From positions 124,001 through 188,000 of the forward strand of contig JADLFM010000165.1 in the NCBI GenBank assembly GCA_020845495.1: a DNA stretch of 64,000 nt, written 5' to 3'. The notes beneath the pieces are model-generated. The model ran no database searches. It was not told the DNA's origin and saw only the letters and a program-made list of their open reading frames with translations. The translations under genes were made by a program, and so were the position numbers. This DNA comes from Chloroflexota bacterium. Lineage in GTDB: Bacteria > Chloroflexota > UBA6077 > JACCZL01. This document shows, in pieces, positions 56,788 through 64,000 of this stretch; the stretch's first letter is position 1; the number at the start of each line of letters is the position of its first letter.

Positions 56788-57542
56788 TCCGTGGGCTGTA
56801 CACCGCCGCCTCCGGCATGCTGACCGCGATGCGGCGGATGGAGTTCGTCACCAACAACGTGGCGAACGCCCAGACGACTGGCTACAAGCAGGAGCGGACC
56901 GCCTCGTCCACCTTCGACCTGGCATTGCTCCTTGAACAGGCCAACCTGTCGCCAGCCCAGGCCATCGGCCAGCTTGGGATGGCTGCGCTCAGCGAGGAGC
57001 CGCTCCTCGACTTCACCCAGGGCGCGCTCCAGGAGAGCGGCCGGTCGCTCGATATGGCGCTGGAGGGGCCGGGCTTCTTCACGGTGCAGGGCGTGGACGG
57101 CTCGATCCGCTACACCCGTGACGGCGGTTTCACCCGCGACGCGCTCGGGCGGCTCACCACCAGTGAGGGCGACGTTGTCCTTGGCGAGAACGGCCCGATC
57201 GAAGTGCCGCCCGGCCGGCTGACCGTCGAGGTGGACGGCACGCTTGGCGTCGATGGGCAGCCGATCGACCGCCTCCAGATCGTTGAATTCGGTCTCGACC
57301 AGCCGCTAAGGAAGGTCGGTAACAACCAGTTCGTCCCCCGCACTGACGGCGACGCGCCGCAGGCGTCCGCGGATACGCGGGTGATCCAGAACTTTATCGA
57401 GATGTCCAACGTCGACATGGGCGGCGCTCAGACGACGATGCTCGAGCTTCAGCGAGCCTACGAGGCGAATCAGCGCCTCATCCAGACCCAGGATGAGCTC
57501 GTCGCACGGGCGGTCAACGACATCGCCCGTCCGGTGAGCTAG
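56784..57542 (+). CDS. Flagellar rod/hook-basal body protein (FlgF/FlgG type), first copy
   Basis: 252 residues from the ATG at 56784 (ATGA overlap, GGAGGGG upstream). It has the rod-protein start MIRGLYTAASGML with FVTNNVANAQTTGYKQE, the central DMALEGPGFFTVQGVDG and the C-terminal FIEMSNVDMGGAQTTMLELQ with AYEANQRLIQTQDE. It builds the distal rod or its junction to the hook. FlgF and FlgG are too alike to separate by eye; Bacillus FlhO/FlhP are equivalents. Confidence 0.93.
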   Translation: MIRGLYTAASGMLTAMRRMEFVTNNVANAQTTGYKQERTASSTFDLALLLEQANLSPAQAIGQLGMAALSEEPLLDFTQGALQESGRSLDMALEGPGFFTVQGVDGSIRYTRDGGFTRDALGRLTTSEGDVVLGENGPIEVPPGRLTVEVDGTLGVDGQPIDRLQIVEFGLDQPLRKVGNNQFVPRTDGDAPQASADTRVIQNFIEMSNVDMGGAQTTMLELQRAYEANQRLIQTQDELVARAVNDIARPVS

Positions 57543-57570
57543 ACGAGGCGGGAAAGGAGGGATCGAATCG

Positions 57571-58353
57571 ATGTGGTCCTCGCTGCGTATCGCGGCCTCC
57601 GGGATGATGGCGAACCAGCGCGCCCTCGACGTCGCCGCTGACAACCTGACCAAGATGCAGACCCCCGGTAGCAAGAGCGAGCGCGTCTCGTTCCTCGAGA
57701 TGGCGCCGGATCTGCGCTACTTCAACGTCCCGGACGCCGATGGGAATAGCACCCTCCAGCCGCGCGAGGTTGGCAAGGGCGTCGCCACGGGGTCGACGCT
57801 CCAGAACCTTAGCCGGGGCGCGTTTCTGGCGACTGGCAACCCGCTCGACGTCGCAGTAGACGGCGACGCAGTCCTCGAGGTGACACTGCCGAACGGTCAG
57901 CCTGCCTACTCTCGGGGCGGCCCGCTCCAGGTGGATGGGCTCGGCCAGTTGATCACCTCGACGGGTGCGGTGATGTCGCCGGGGATCACGATCCCGCCCG
58001 AGGCAGCTAGCGTTGAGATTCGGCCGGATGGAACCGTTCTGGCCGTCTCACAAGACGGCCTACGGGAGGCCGTCGGTCAGCTTCGGCTGGTCCGGTTCGC
58101 CAATCCGGAAGGGTTGCTTCACATCGGCCAGAATCTCCTCCAGGCGACCGAGGCGTCCGGCGCACCTATCGATGGGGCCGCGGGCGAGCCGGGCATCGGA
58201 ACCATCGCCGCCGGCATCCTCGAAGCCTCGAACATCGATCCGCGCGAGGAGTACCTCCGAATCGTCCAGGCCCAGCGAGCCTATCAACTCAACGTACGGG
58301 CGCTACGGACGGTCGACGAGATGCTCGCCAGCGCGAACAACCTGCGGAAGTAG
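57571..58353 (+). CDS. Flagellar rod/hook-basal body protein (FlgF/FlgG type), second copy
   Basis: 260 residues, AAAGGAGG upstream. It starts MWSSLRIAASGMM with a degenerate form of the usual motif (VAADNLTKMQTPGSKSE rather than NNxANxxTxGYK). Centre NPLDVAVDGDAVLEV, end LEASNIDPREEYLRIVQAQ with AYQLNVRALRTVDEM. With the first copy it forms the FlgF/FlgG pair of the rod. Confidence 0.9.
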   Translation: MWSSLRIAASGMMANQRALDVAADNLTKMQTPGSKSERVSFLEMAPDLRYFNVPDADGNSTLQPREVGKGVATGSTLQNLSRGAFLATGNPLDVAVDGDAVLEVTLPNGQPAYSRGGPLQVDGLGQLITSTGAVMSPGITIPPEAASVEIRPDGTVLAVSQDGLREAVGQLRLVRFANPEGLLHIGQNLLQATEASGAPIDGAAGEPGIGTIAAGILEASNIDPREEYLRIVQAQRAYQLNVRALRTVDEMLASANNLRK

Positions 58354-58403
58354 CGCGAATGAACGGGGCGTACACGATCGTGACTGTCCAATTCGCGCAG
58401 CCT

Positions 58404-58411
58404 GCCGATAA
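58404..58411 (+). promoter_or_regulatory. Sigma-28 (FliA) -10 element before flgM
   Basis: GCCGATAA, an exact match to the sigma-28 -10 consensus, 47 bp before the flgM start. The expected TAAA at -35 is not there (TGTC stands 15 bases upstream), so the promoter is tentative. It would give a separate FliA-driven transcript for flgMNKL-fliW-csrA. Confidence 0.55.
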
Positions 58412-58458
58412 TCTCCCTGGAGAGACGCTCGTACGATGCACCCGTAAGGGGATGACCG

Positions 58459-58773
58459 ATGGATATTGAACGACTCAGCCAGCGCCAGAACGAGCCGTCC
58501 GTTGGCGAGCAATCTGCCGCCCGGTGGGCCGGGCGCCCCGCCAACCAGCCTCCGAAGGCGGATGCCGAGCGCACTCGCTTCCCATCTGACACGCTCGAGA
58601 TCTCGGATCGCTCACGCGAGCTCGCCCGCGCCCGTCAGGCCGTGGACGCCGCGCCGGACGTGCGGACCGAGAAGGTCGAGGCGATCAAGAAGCGGATCGA
58701 AGACGGCACCTACACCGTTTCGCCGCAGCTGCTCGCCCGCAAGCTGCTCGAGGGGACCGACGGTGGTATCTGA
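58459..58773 (+). CDS. flgM: Anti-sigma-28 factor FlgM
   Basis: 104 residues, AGGGGATG ribosome site. A disordered N-terminal half is followed by the FlgM helix region (LEISDRSRELARARQAVD; DVRTEKVEAIKKRIEDGTY; VSPQLLARKLLEG). It holds FliA inactive until the hook is complete and FlgM is exported. It overlaps flgN by 11 bp. Confidence 0.93.
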   Translation: MDIERLSQRQNEPSVGEQSAARWAGRPANQPPKADAERTRFPSDTLEISDRSRELARARQAVDAAPDVRTEKVEAIKKRIEDGTYTVSPQLLARKLLEGTDGGI

Positions 58774-59425
58774 AGCCCGCCTCGCCGAGCTCGAGGCCAC
58801 GCTCACTGCCCTGGTCCCCGCGCTGGACCATCTGCTCGACGCTCAGGCCGAGCAGCACCGCGTGCTGGTGATCGGGGACCTGTCCGCGATCGTCGCCGCC
58901 AACGCGACGATCGAGGCGGCGAGTGCACGGGTCACGAACCTGGAACAGCGCCGTCAAGGCATCCAGGCCGACCTCGAGGCCGAGCTTGGCGTGCGGGGAC
59001 TGCGTGCGGCACTCGATGCCGCCGTGCAAGATGCTGCCGACCGGCACCGCCGGCTGGTGCTGCTGGACCAGATCGCGGCCGGCGTGCTGCGCCTGCGTGC
59101 CCAGTCTCGCCAGAACAGCGAGCTACTTGGGTCGGCCATCGATCTAGCTCGTCGTACCCGTGTGACTTTCGAGCGCTTGAGTGGCGTCGACGCAACCTAC
59201 ACCCAGGTCAAGGCTCGCCTGCTCGCCGCGCGCCGGGCCATGCCGGAGGCGACGCCTGCTATGGCAGCCGGGCCGCATGTGAAGGCACAGACCGCGGCCG
59301 CCCAGGCCGCGGCGCCTGCGCCTGCGGCGCTGCCCGTGGTACTCGACGGGCCGCTCGTCGACCTCCTCTCCGAGCCATCCCTCGCGCGGATAGCCGCGCC
59401 GATGCATTTGACGGAGTCTCCATGA
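58763..59425 (+). CDS. flgN: FlgN-like export chaperone for hook-filament junction proteins
   Basis: 220 residues from a GTG at 58763 inside the flgM end. It is almost wholly helical with coiled-coil character (LAELEATLTALVPALDHLLDA; ITNLEQRR-like segments), as in FlgN, and stands directly before flgK and flgL, its usual clients. A Pro/Ala-rich stretch (about 165-190) makes it longer than the typical 140-160. The frame is open upstream through flgM but without homology. Confidence 0.85.
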   Translation: MVSEARLAELEATLTALVPALDHLLDAQAEQHRVLVIGDLSAIVAANATIEAASARVTNLEQRRQGIQADLEAELGVRGLRAALDAAVQDAADRHRRLVLLDQIAAGVLRLRAQSRQNSELLGSAIDLARRTRVTFERLSGVDATYTQVKARLLAARRAMPEATPAMAAGPHVKAQTAAAQAAAPAPAALPVVLDGPLVDLLSEPSLARIAAPMHLTESP

Positions 59426-60852
59426 TCAGCACGTTCTTCGGCCTGGACATGGCGCTCCGTGCGCTCCAGGCACAGCAGGCTGGCGTCGACGTCACGAACC
59501 ATAACGTCGCGAATGCTAACACTGATGGGTTCAGCCGTCAGCGCGTCGACATCGCCGCGACGACGCCTTACACCGTGCCCGGGATGAACCGGAGCACCGG
59601 CCCAGGGCAGATCGGGACCGGCGCCATCGCCGGCGGCATTCAGCGCGCGCGCGACCTCTTTCTCGACATTCAGTACCGCACCGAGAGCGGCGCTCAGAGC
59701 AACGCCGCCGCGCGCCAGGATGCGCTCGAGCAGGTGGAGGTCGTCTTCGCCGAACCGAACGGCTCCGGGCTGAGCGATCTCCTCAGCGAGTACAACCGGG
59801 TCTGGAACCAGCTCGCGGGTGATCCGAGCGACCGTCCGGTGCGCGCCACCGTCATCGCGCAGTCCGCGGCGCTGACGGACGGCTTCAACCGGGCCGCGCG
59901 CCAGTTGACAGACATCCGCGCCAACCTGGATACCGAGGTGCAATCCCAGGTTACCGACGCCAACAACCTGACTTCCCAGATCTTCACGCTCAACAAGAAG
60001 ATCGCTCAGGTCGAGATGACCGGGCAGCGCGCGAACGACTATCGCGACGAGCGTGATCTGATGCTCGATCGGCTTGCTGGCCTGGCGCAGATCAGCGTCA
60101 GCGAGAACGCCGACGGCTCGGTGAACGTGGCGCTCGGGAGTGGTGGCGGCGCCCAACTGCTCGTCGACGGGCTCGTCGGCAAGACCGATCTGGCAACGGC
60201 GCCAAACGCCGGCAACAGCAATTTCGTGGACGTGACCTTCGGTTCGGGTGGTCCAGCCGCGTTGCTCGGCAACGCCGGCATCCAGGGCAAGCTCGCCGCC
60301 CGTGACACCTACGCCCCCAGCTACCTGAGCCAGTTGAACGCCGCTGCCGCGAACCTGATTACCGCCGTGAATACCCTCCACGCGGCCGGCTACGATCAGC
60401 AGGGAAACACCGGGGTCAACTTCTTCACTGGCACCGACGCCGCGACGATCGGCATCAATCCGGCGATTGCGGCCGATCCGGCTCGGATCGCGGCGGCCGG
60501 CGTGGCCGGCCAGTCCGGCAACAACGACGTCGCGCTTCAGATCACGAAGCTACGCCAGAGCATGAGCCCGCCGCTCCCGCCCGGTACGCCGACCACCGAG
60601 AGCGCCTACAACGCGATGGTGGCCCAGCTTGGCACCGACAACCGAGCGGCGCGCAACGAGCTTGACACCCAGACCACGCTCGTGAACCTGATCCAACACC
60701 GCCGCGAGGCCACCAGCGGCGTCTCGCTCGACGAGGAGACGGTGAACCTGCTGCGCTACCAGCGCGCCTACGAAGCGGCGGCGCGGCTCCTGTCGGCCCA
60801 GGACGAGATGCTCGACAAGCTTATCAACGGCACCGGCATCGTCGGGCGCTAA
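59422..60852 (+). CDS. flgK: Flagellar hook-associated protein 1 (FlgK)
   Basis: 476 residues, ATGA overlap with flgN. N-terminus TFFGLDMALRALQAQQAG with NHNVANANTDGFSRQRV, then SDLLSEYNRVWNQLAGDPSD and the C-terminal GVSLDEETVNLLRYQRAYEAAARL, all typical of FlgK. It forms the first junction zone between hook and filament. Length is normal for compact FlgK forms. Confidence 0.96.
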   Translation: MISTFFGLDMALRALQAQQAGVDVTNHNVANANTDGFSRQRVDIAATTPYTVPGMNRSTGPGQIGTGAIAGGIQRARDLFLDIQYRTESGAQSNAAARQDALEQVEVVFAEPNGSGLSDLLSEYNRVWNQLAGDPSDRPVRATVIAQSAALTDGFNRAARQLTDIRANLDTEVQSQVTDANNLTSQIFTLNKKIAQVEMTGQRANDYRDERDLMLDRLAGLAQISVSENADGSVNVALGSGGGAQLLVDGLVGKTDLATAPNAGNSNFVDVTFGSGGPAALLGNAGIQGKLAARDTYAPSYLSQLNAAAANLITAVNTLHAAGYDQQGNTGVNFFTGTDAATIGINPAIAADPARIAAAGVAGQSGNNDVALQITKLRQSMSPPLPPGTPTTESAYNAMVAQLGTDNRAARNELDTQTTLVNLIQHRREATSGVSLDEETVNLLRYQRAYEAAARLLSAQDEMLDKLINGTGIVGR

Positions 60853-60885
60853 CGACGCCAGTGTAGTCGGACGATCGGAGGCCCC

Positions 60886-61773
60886 GTGCGCGTCACGAAT
60901 CGCATGCTCACCGACAATATGATCGCCAACCTGCGGGGCAACCTTCAGCGGCTGGAGGATCTGCACTCGCAGATTACGACTGGGACGCGCCTCTCGCGTC
61001 CTTCGGACGACCCGCCAGCCGTCGCACGGACGCTCACCTATACGGCCGACATCGCGGCCGGCGAGCAGTACCTCGAGACGATCGACGCCTCGCTCTCCTG
61101 GCTTGGCGCGACCGACGATACTGTGGCCTCGGCGACCAGCCTGCTCCAGCGGGCGCGCGAACTGGCGGTTCAGGGGGCGAACGGCACGCTCACGCTCGAG
61201 CAGCAAACCCAGATTGGCACCGAGATCGGCGAGATCCTCAACCAGATGGTCGCCACCGGCAACGCCACCCACCGCGGGCTGCGCCTCTTCTCCGGCCAGA
61301 CCACCGATACCGACCCGTTCGTGGCGGTCGGCACGCCGCCGACGGCTGTCAACTTCGTCGGGGACACCGGCCAACTCGTTCGGGAGTTCGACAAGGGCGT
61401 TACCATCGCGATCAACACCCGTGGCGATACCACGTTCGGGCCGGCGTTCAACGCGCTGCTCTCGCTGCGAAGCAACCTCAACGCCGGCAACAGCCAGCAG
61501 ATCAGCCAGAATGACATCGCCGCTATCGACACCGCGATGGACACGCTGCTAACAGCACGTGCCGGCGTCGGTGCGAAGATGAACCGCCTCGATCTGGCAA
61601 AGGATCGCCAGACATTGCTCAACACCAACCTGCAAGATCTTCGCTCCAAGACGGCGGACACCGATTACGCCGAGGCGATCAGTAAGTTCTCGATCAAGGA
61701 GCTGGTCTACAAGGCATCGCTCGAAGCCGGAGCGAAGGCGATCCAGCCGAGCCTGCTGGACTACCTCCGATGA
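60886..61773 (+). CDS. flgL: Flagellar hook-associated protein 3 (FlgL)
   Basis: 295 residues, GTG start with CGGAGG. It begins RVTNRMLTDNMIANLRGNLQRLEDL with a flagellin-like GTRLSRPSDDP, and ends with the D0-type helix KFSIKELVYKASLEAGAKAIQPSLLDYL. It forms the second junction zone. Its last codons overlap fliW by 4 bp. Confidence 0.95.
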   Translation: MRVTNRMLTDNMIANLRGNLQRLEDLHSQITTGTRLSRPSDDPPAVARTLTYTADIAAGEQYLETIDASLSWLGATDDTVASATSLLQRARELAVQGANGTLTLEQQTQIGTEIGEILNQMVATGNATHRGLRLFSGQTTDTDPFVAVGTPPTAVNFVGDTGQLVREFDKGVTIAINTRGDTTFGPAFNALLSLRSNLNAGNSQQISQNDIAAIDTAMDTLLTARAGVGAKMNRLDLAKDRQTLLNTNLQDLRSKTADTDYAEAISKFSIKELVYKASLEAGAKAIQPSLLDYLR

Positions 61774-62357
61774 GGCGGGTGACGACGGTGCAGACTACGC
61801 CAGTCGATATGGCTGCCACGATGGAGAAGACGGCGGTGCAGGCTTCGGCGGCGAACGCGACCCAGGTGACGAGCCAGGCGCCGACCACGATGATCCGTAC
61901 CACTCGGTTCGGCGAACTGGAGACGGTCCAGGTCTCAGCGGACGATCTGCTGACCTTCCCCGAAGGGATGCCCGGCTTCGAGCGTCACCATCGCTTCGCG
62001 CTTCTGACCGACGAGCGCCTGCACCCGTTCCGCTGGCTCCAATCACTTCAGGATCCACTCGTCGGCTTCCTCGTCATCGAGCCGGGACTGCTGGCGGCCG
62101 ATTACGAGTTCGATGTGCCGGACCCGGACGTCGAACTGTTGCGGCTCGAGGATCCGAACGAGGCGCGCGTCTTCTCGGTGCTGGTGGTACCGGAGGAGAT
62201 CACGGCGATGACGGCCAACCTTCAGGCGCCAATCGTGATCAATCCAGCGTGCGGCCTGGCCAAGCAAGTCATTCTGACGGACGAGCGGTTCCCACTGCGC
62301 TTCCCGGTCTTTGGCGACGCCGAGGCCCGCTCACCGGGGAGGCGACGGACGTGCTAG
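61770..62357 (+). CDS. fliW: Flagellar assembly factor FliW
   Basis: 195 residues, ATGA overlap. After a variable lead (to about residue 40) the FliW domain runs TTRFGELETVQVSADDLLTFPEGMPGF in outline, then FRWLQSLQDPLVGFLVIEP and NLQAPIVINPACGLAKQVIL. FliW binds free CsrA and relieves its repression of flagellin translation; flagellin in turn binds FliW. It overlaps csrA by 7 bp, the classic pair. Confidence 0.95.
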   Translation: MRRVTTVQTTPVDMAATMEKTAVQASAANATQVTSQAPTTMIRTTRFGELETVQVSADDLLTFPEGMPGFERHHRFALLTDERLHPFRWLQSLQDPLVGFLVIEPGLLAADYEFDVPDPDVELLRLEDPNEARVFSVLVVPEEITAMTANLQAPIVINPACGLAKQVILTDERFPLRFPVFGDAEARSPGRRRTC

Positions 62358-62650
62358 TGCTCAGCCGGCGCCCAGGGCAGAGCATCCTGGTCGGTAAGGA
62401 CATCGAGGTCGTCGTCCTCGGGTCAGATGGGGCTCAGGTGCGAATCGGCATCCGCGCTCCCCGTGACGTGACGGTCCTTCGCCGCGAGTTGTTGAAGCAG
62501 ATCGAGGACGAGAACCGCCGCGCGGCAGTCACCAACCTCGGCGCGGCGCTTGGGCAATTGGGTGCACAGGCCCTGCCGGCGCCAGCACGGGGCGTCGAGC
62601 CGGAGCCGAGCGCGGAGGCGTCAGCCCGCCGCAACGGCAGCGCGGCCTGA
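62351..62650 (+). CDS. csrA: Translational regulator CsrA
   Basis: 99 residues from the GTG at 62351 inside the end of fliW. The core LVLSRRPGQSILVGKDIEV and VRIGIRAPRDVTVLR is a complete CsrA. The tail after about residue 65 is a low-complexity Ala/Pro/Arg extension, longer than the usual 60-75 residue protein. CsrA blocks translation by binding GGA motifs in leader RNAs, in the FliW-type system mainly flagellin mRNA. Its stop lies in the first unit of a 13-bp tandem array. Confidence 0.95.
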   Translation: MLVLSRRPGQSILVGKDIEVVVLGSDGAQVRIGIRAPRDVTVLRRELLKQIEDENRRAAVTNLGAALGQLGAQALPAPARGVEPEPSAEASARRNGSAA

Positions 62651-62703
62651 CTGGGGCGGCCTGACGGGGGCGCCTGACTGGGGCGCCTGACTGGGGCGCC
62701 TGA
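62644..62703 (+). repeat. 13-bp tandem array over the csrA stop codon
   Basis: Units GCCTGACTGGGGC(G) begin at 62644, 62658, 62671, 62684 and a partial one at 62697. The csrA TGA is part of the first unit. Confidence 0.9.
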
Positions 62704-63054
62704 CCGTGACCGCCGCACCCCCAGGCTCGGGATGCGCCTCCACCCCCTGCCTTGAACGTGGCGGCGCCATGGATATCTCCTCGGTACCGTGCAGCGGCAT
62801 GGGAGACGCTCCCGCATGTGGGAGCGAGAGTAGGCGGTAGGATCTCCAGGGGCGTTTCGTGTGGCGGCCCTGGCAGAGGCAGGCCCGGCCCTCTATGAAC
62901 GCGCCCGTTCGGCCGATCGCCGGTCACGCCGTGGTCGTCGTCGCTCGACCGAACATCTATGGTGCTACGCCAGAACGGGATGGTGGTGCTTGACGGCCCC
63001 CGACCTGTAGGAACTACGATCGGGCCTCGAGGTACCTGTCGTGAGGTGAGCACC
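62651..63054. other. Intergenic region after the flagellar operon
   Basis: No gene supported. Apart from the tandem array it has a small hairpin CGCTCCC-GCATGT-GGGAGCG at 62807-62826 that may end the operon, and GAGGTGAG just before the next gene. Confidence 0.55.
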
Positions 63055-64000
63055 ATGAAGATCGCGGAAGTCGAGTCGCTCGTGGTCGGCGGTGGCGCGT
63101 TCGTGCGGATCACCACGGACTCCGGGCTCGTTGGAACGGGCCAGACCGCCTGTTGGGGCTATCCTGCCGCCGTGGCCGAGATCGTCAAGACGTTCCGTGA
63201 GTACCTGATCGGCCAGGATCCGCTACGGATCGAGCACCACTGGCACTACCTGTACCGACTCGGGCCGTTCCGGGGCTCGGTGCTCTCAGGGGCGGTCTCG
63301 GCCGTCGACATCGCGCTCTGGGATATCAAAGGGCAGCGGTTCCAGGCGCCAATCTGGGAGCTGCTTGGCGGGCGTTGCCGCGACAAGATCCGGCTGCATC
63401 TGCTGATGGGCAGCGGCACCCCCGAGCAGATCCACGCCACTGCGAAGGCTGCCGCCAATGAGGGCTTTAGCGCGATCAAGTGGGATCCGCTGCCGGCTGA
63501 CTTCCAGAACCTGTCGCTGGCGGCCTTGATCGGCGGCACCGTCGAGCAGGTTGCGGCGGCTCGCGAGGCGGTCGGCCCGGATGTCGATATCATTCTGGAG
63601 CTCCACCGCAAGCTGACCCCGCTCCAGGCGATTCCGCTCTGCCACGCCCTGGCCGAGTTCCGGCCGCTGCTGATCGAAGATCCGATCCAGATCGACTCGA
63701 TCCAGTCGCAGGCCGAGATCGCCACTCGGATCGGCAGCGCCCTCGCCAACGGCGAGCGGATGCACTCGATCTGGGAGTTTCGCGAGCTGCTGGTGGCCGG
63801 TGGCAGCCAGTACGTCCGACCAGATGTCGGGCTGGCCGGCGGCATCACGCATCTGAAGAAGATCGCCGCCGTCGCCGAATCGTTCCATGCCGGGCTGGTC
63901 CCGCATAACTTCCTCGGGCCGCTGTTGACGGCTGCCTCAGTTCACGTGATGACGTCGATTCCGAACTTCACGGTCCAGGAGTATTCGAAGATCGACGAGG
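63055..64000 (+). CDS. Enolase-superfamily dehydratase, galactonate-dehydratase-like, C-terminus missing
   Basis: The gene runs off the right edge; 315 residues are visible from the ATG at 63055 (GAGGTGAG upstream). It is of the mandelate-racemase/muconate-lactonising family: N-terminal capping domain (IAEVESLVVGGGAFVRITTDSG in outline; GAVSAVDIALWDIKGQ), barrel with AIKWDPLP, metal-ligand acids in IILELHRKL, LLIEDPIQ and NGERMHSIWEF, and the catalytic-His region LVPHNFLGPL. The His-Asn and LGP phrases match D-galactonate dehydratase-type enzymes. It would dehydrate a sugar acid to a 2-keto-3-deoxy acid. The exact sugar is not provable here. Confidence 0.88.
   Translation, partial: MKIAEVESLVVGGGAFVRITTDSGLVGTGQTACWGYPAAVAEIVKTFREYLIGQDPLRIEHHWHYLYRLGPFRGSVLSGAVSAVDIALWDIKGQRFQAPIWELLGGRCRDKIRLHLLMGSGTPEQIHATAKAAANEGFSAIKWDPLPADFQNLSLAALIGGTVEQVAAAREAVGPDVDIILELHRKLTPLQAIPLCHALAEFRPLLIEDPIQIDSIQSQAEIATRIGSALANGERMHSIWEFRELLVAGGSQYVRPDVGLAGGITHLKKIAAVAESFHAGLVPHNFLGPLLTAASVHVMTSIPNFTVQEYSKIDE

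Overview
The window is 64 kb of high-GC bacterial DNA, densely coding and without rRNA, tRNA or CRISPR signals that I can see. The gene mix is LLM-class (F420-type) flavoenzymes, a PPOX-fold protein, DinB/TIGR03086-type and GT39-like membrane proteins, formylglycine sulfatases, a DrrA-type ABC ATPase, a Hox-type NiFe hydrogenase and a flagellar operon of Gram-positive style. This suggests a Chloroflexota-like (or, less likely, actinobacterial) heterotroph. That placement is inference from gene content; no phylogenetic marker was tested.

Layout. 1-6 kb: end of a GT-C membrane glycosyltransferase, then a sugar/peptide-uptake lipoprotein with a LacI-type operator, a LacI regulator and a sulfatase. 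6-15 kb: LLM oxidoreductase, PPOX protein, a second GT-C protein, a methyltransferase-cupin pair, an orphan DrrA-like ATPase, an HpaI-type aldolase and a 15-unit 13-bp minisatellite. 15-22 kb: a small degenerate HisKA-like protein, a response regulator overlapping a large sensor kinase, a FliB-type flagellin lysine methylase and a second LLM enzyme. 22-34 kb: an energy module, nifJ (PFOR), a DUF5661-like protein, a dihydroorotate-dehydrogenase-like protein, hoxEFUYH, its maturation protease and hypA. 34-48 kb: accessory genes (haem-binding protein, LysM protein, ISAs1-type insertion sequence, second sulfatase, Gfo/Idh/MocA oxidoreductase, AhpD-like protein, third GT-C protein, divergent msrB/msrA, alcohol dehydrogenase, hydrolase). 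48-62.7 kb: a flagellar operon fliPQR-flhBA-PilZ-membrane protein-fliA-anti-sigma-like protein-two rod/hook proteins-flgMNKL-fliW-csrA, mostly joined by 4-bp stop/start overlaps. 63-64 kb: start of a galactonate-dehydratase-like enolase-superfamily gene.

How parts fit. PFOR makes reduced ferredoxin from pyruvate, and the adjacent NAD-linked hydrogenase could dispose of or recover electrons as H2. Sulfatases, the LacI/solute-binding pair, the Gfo/Idh/MocA enzyme, the HpaI aldolase and the DgoD-like dehydratase fit use of (sulfated) plant or algal sugars. The flagellar operon carries both regulatory couples FliA-FlgM and CsrA-FliW, and a perfect sigma-28 -10 element stands before flgM.

The DNA itself is notable. 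It has many short GC-rich tandem arrays, several running across stop codons. It also has long perfect hairpins between converging genes, two families of about 95-bp imperfect palindromes, and an IS with intact ends and a 10-bp target duplication but a transposase broken by three frameshifts.
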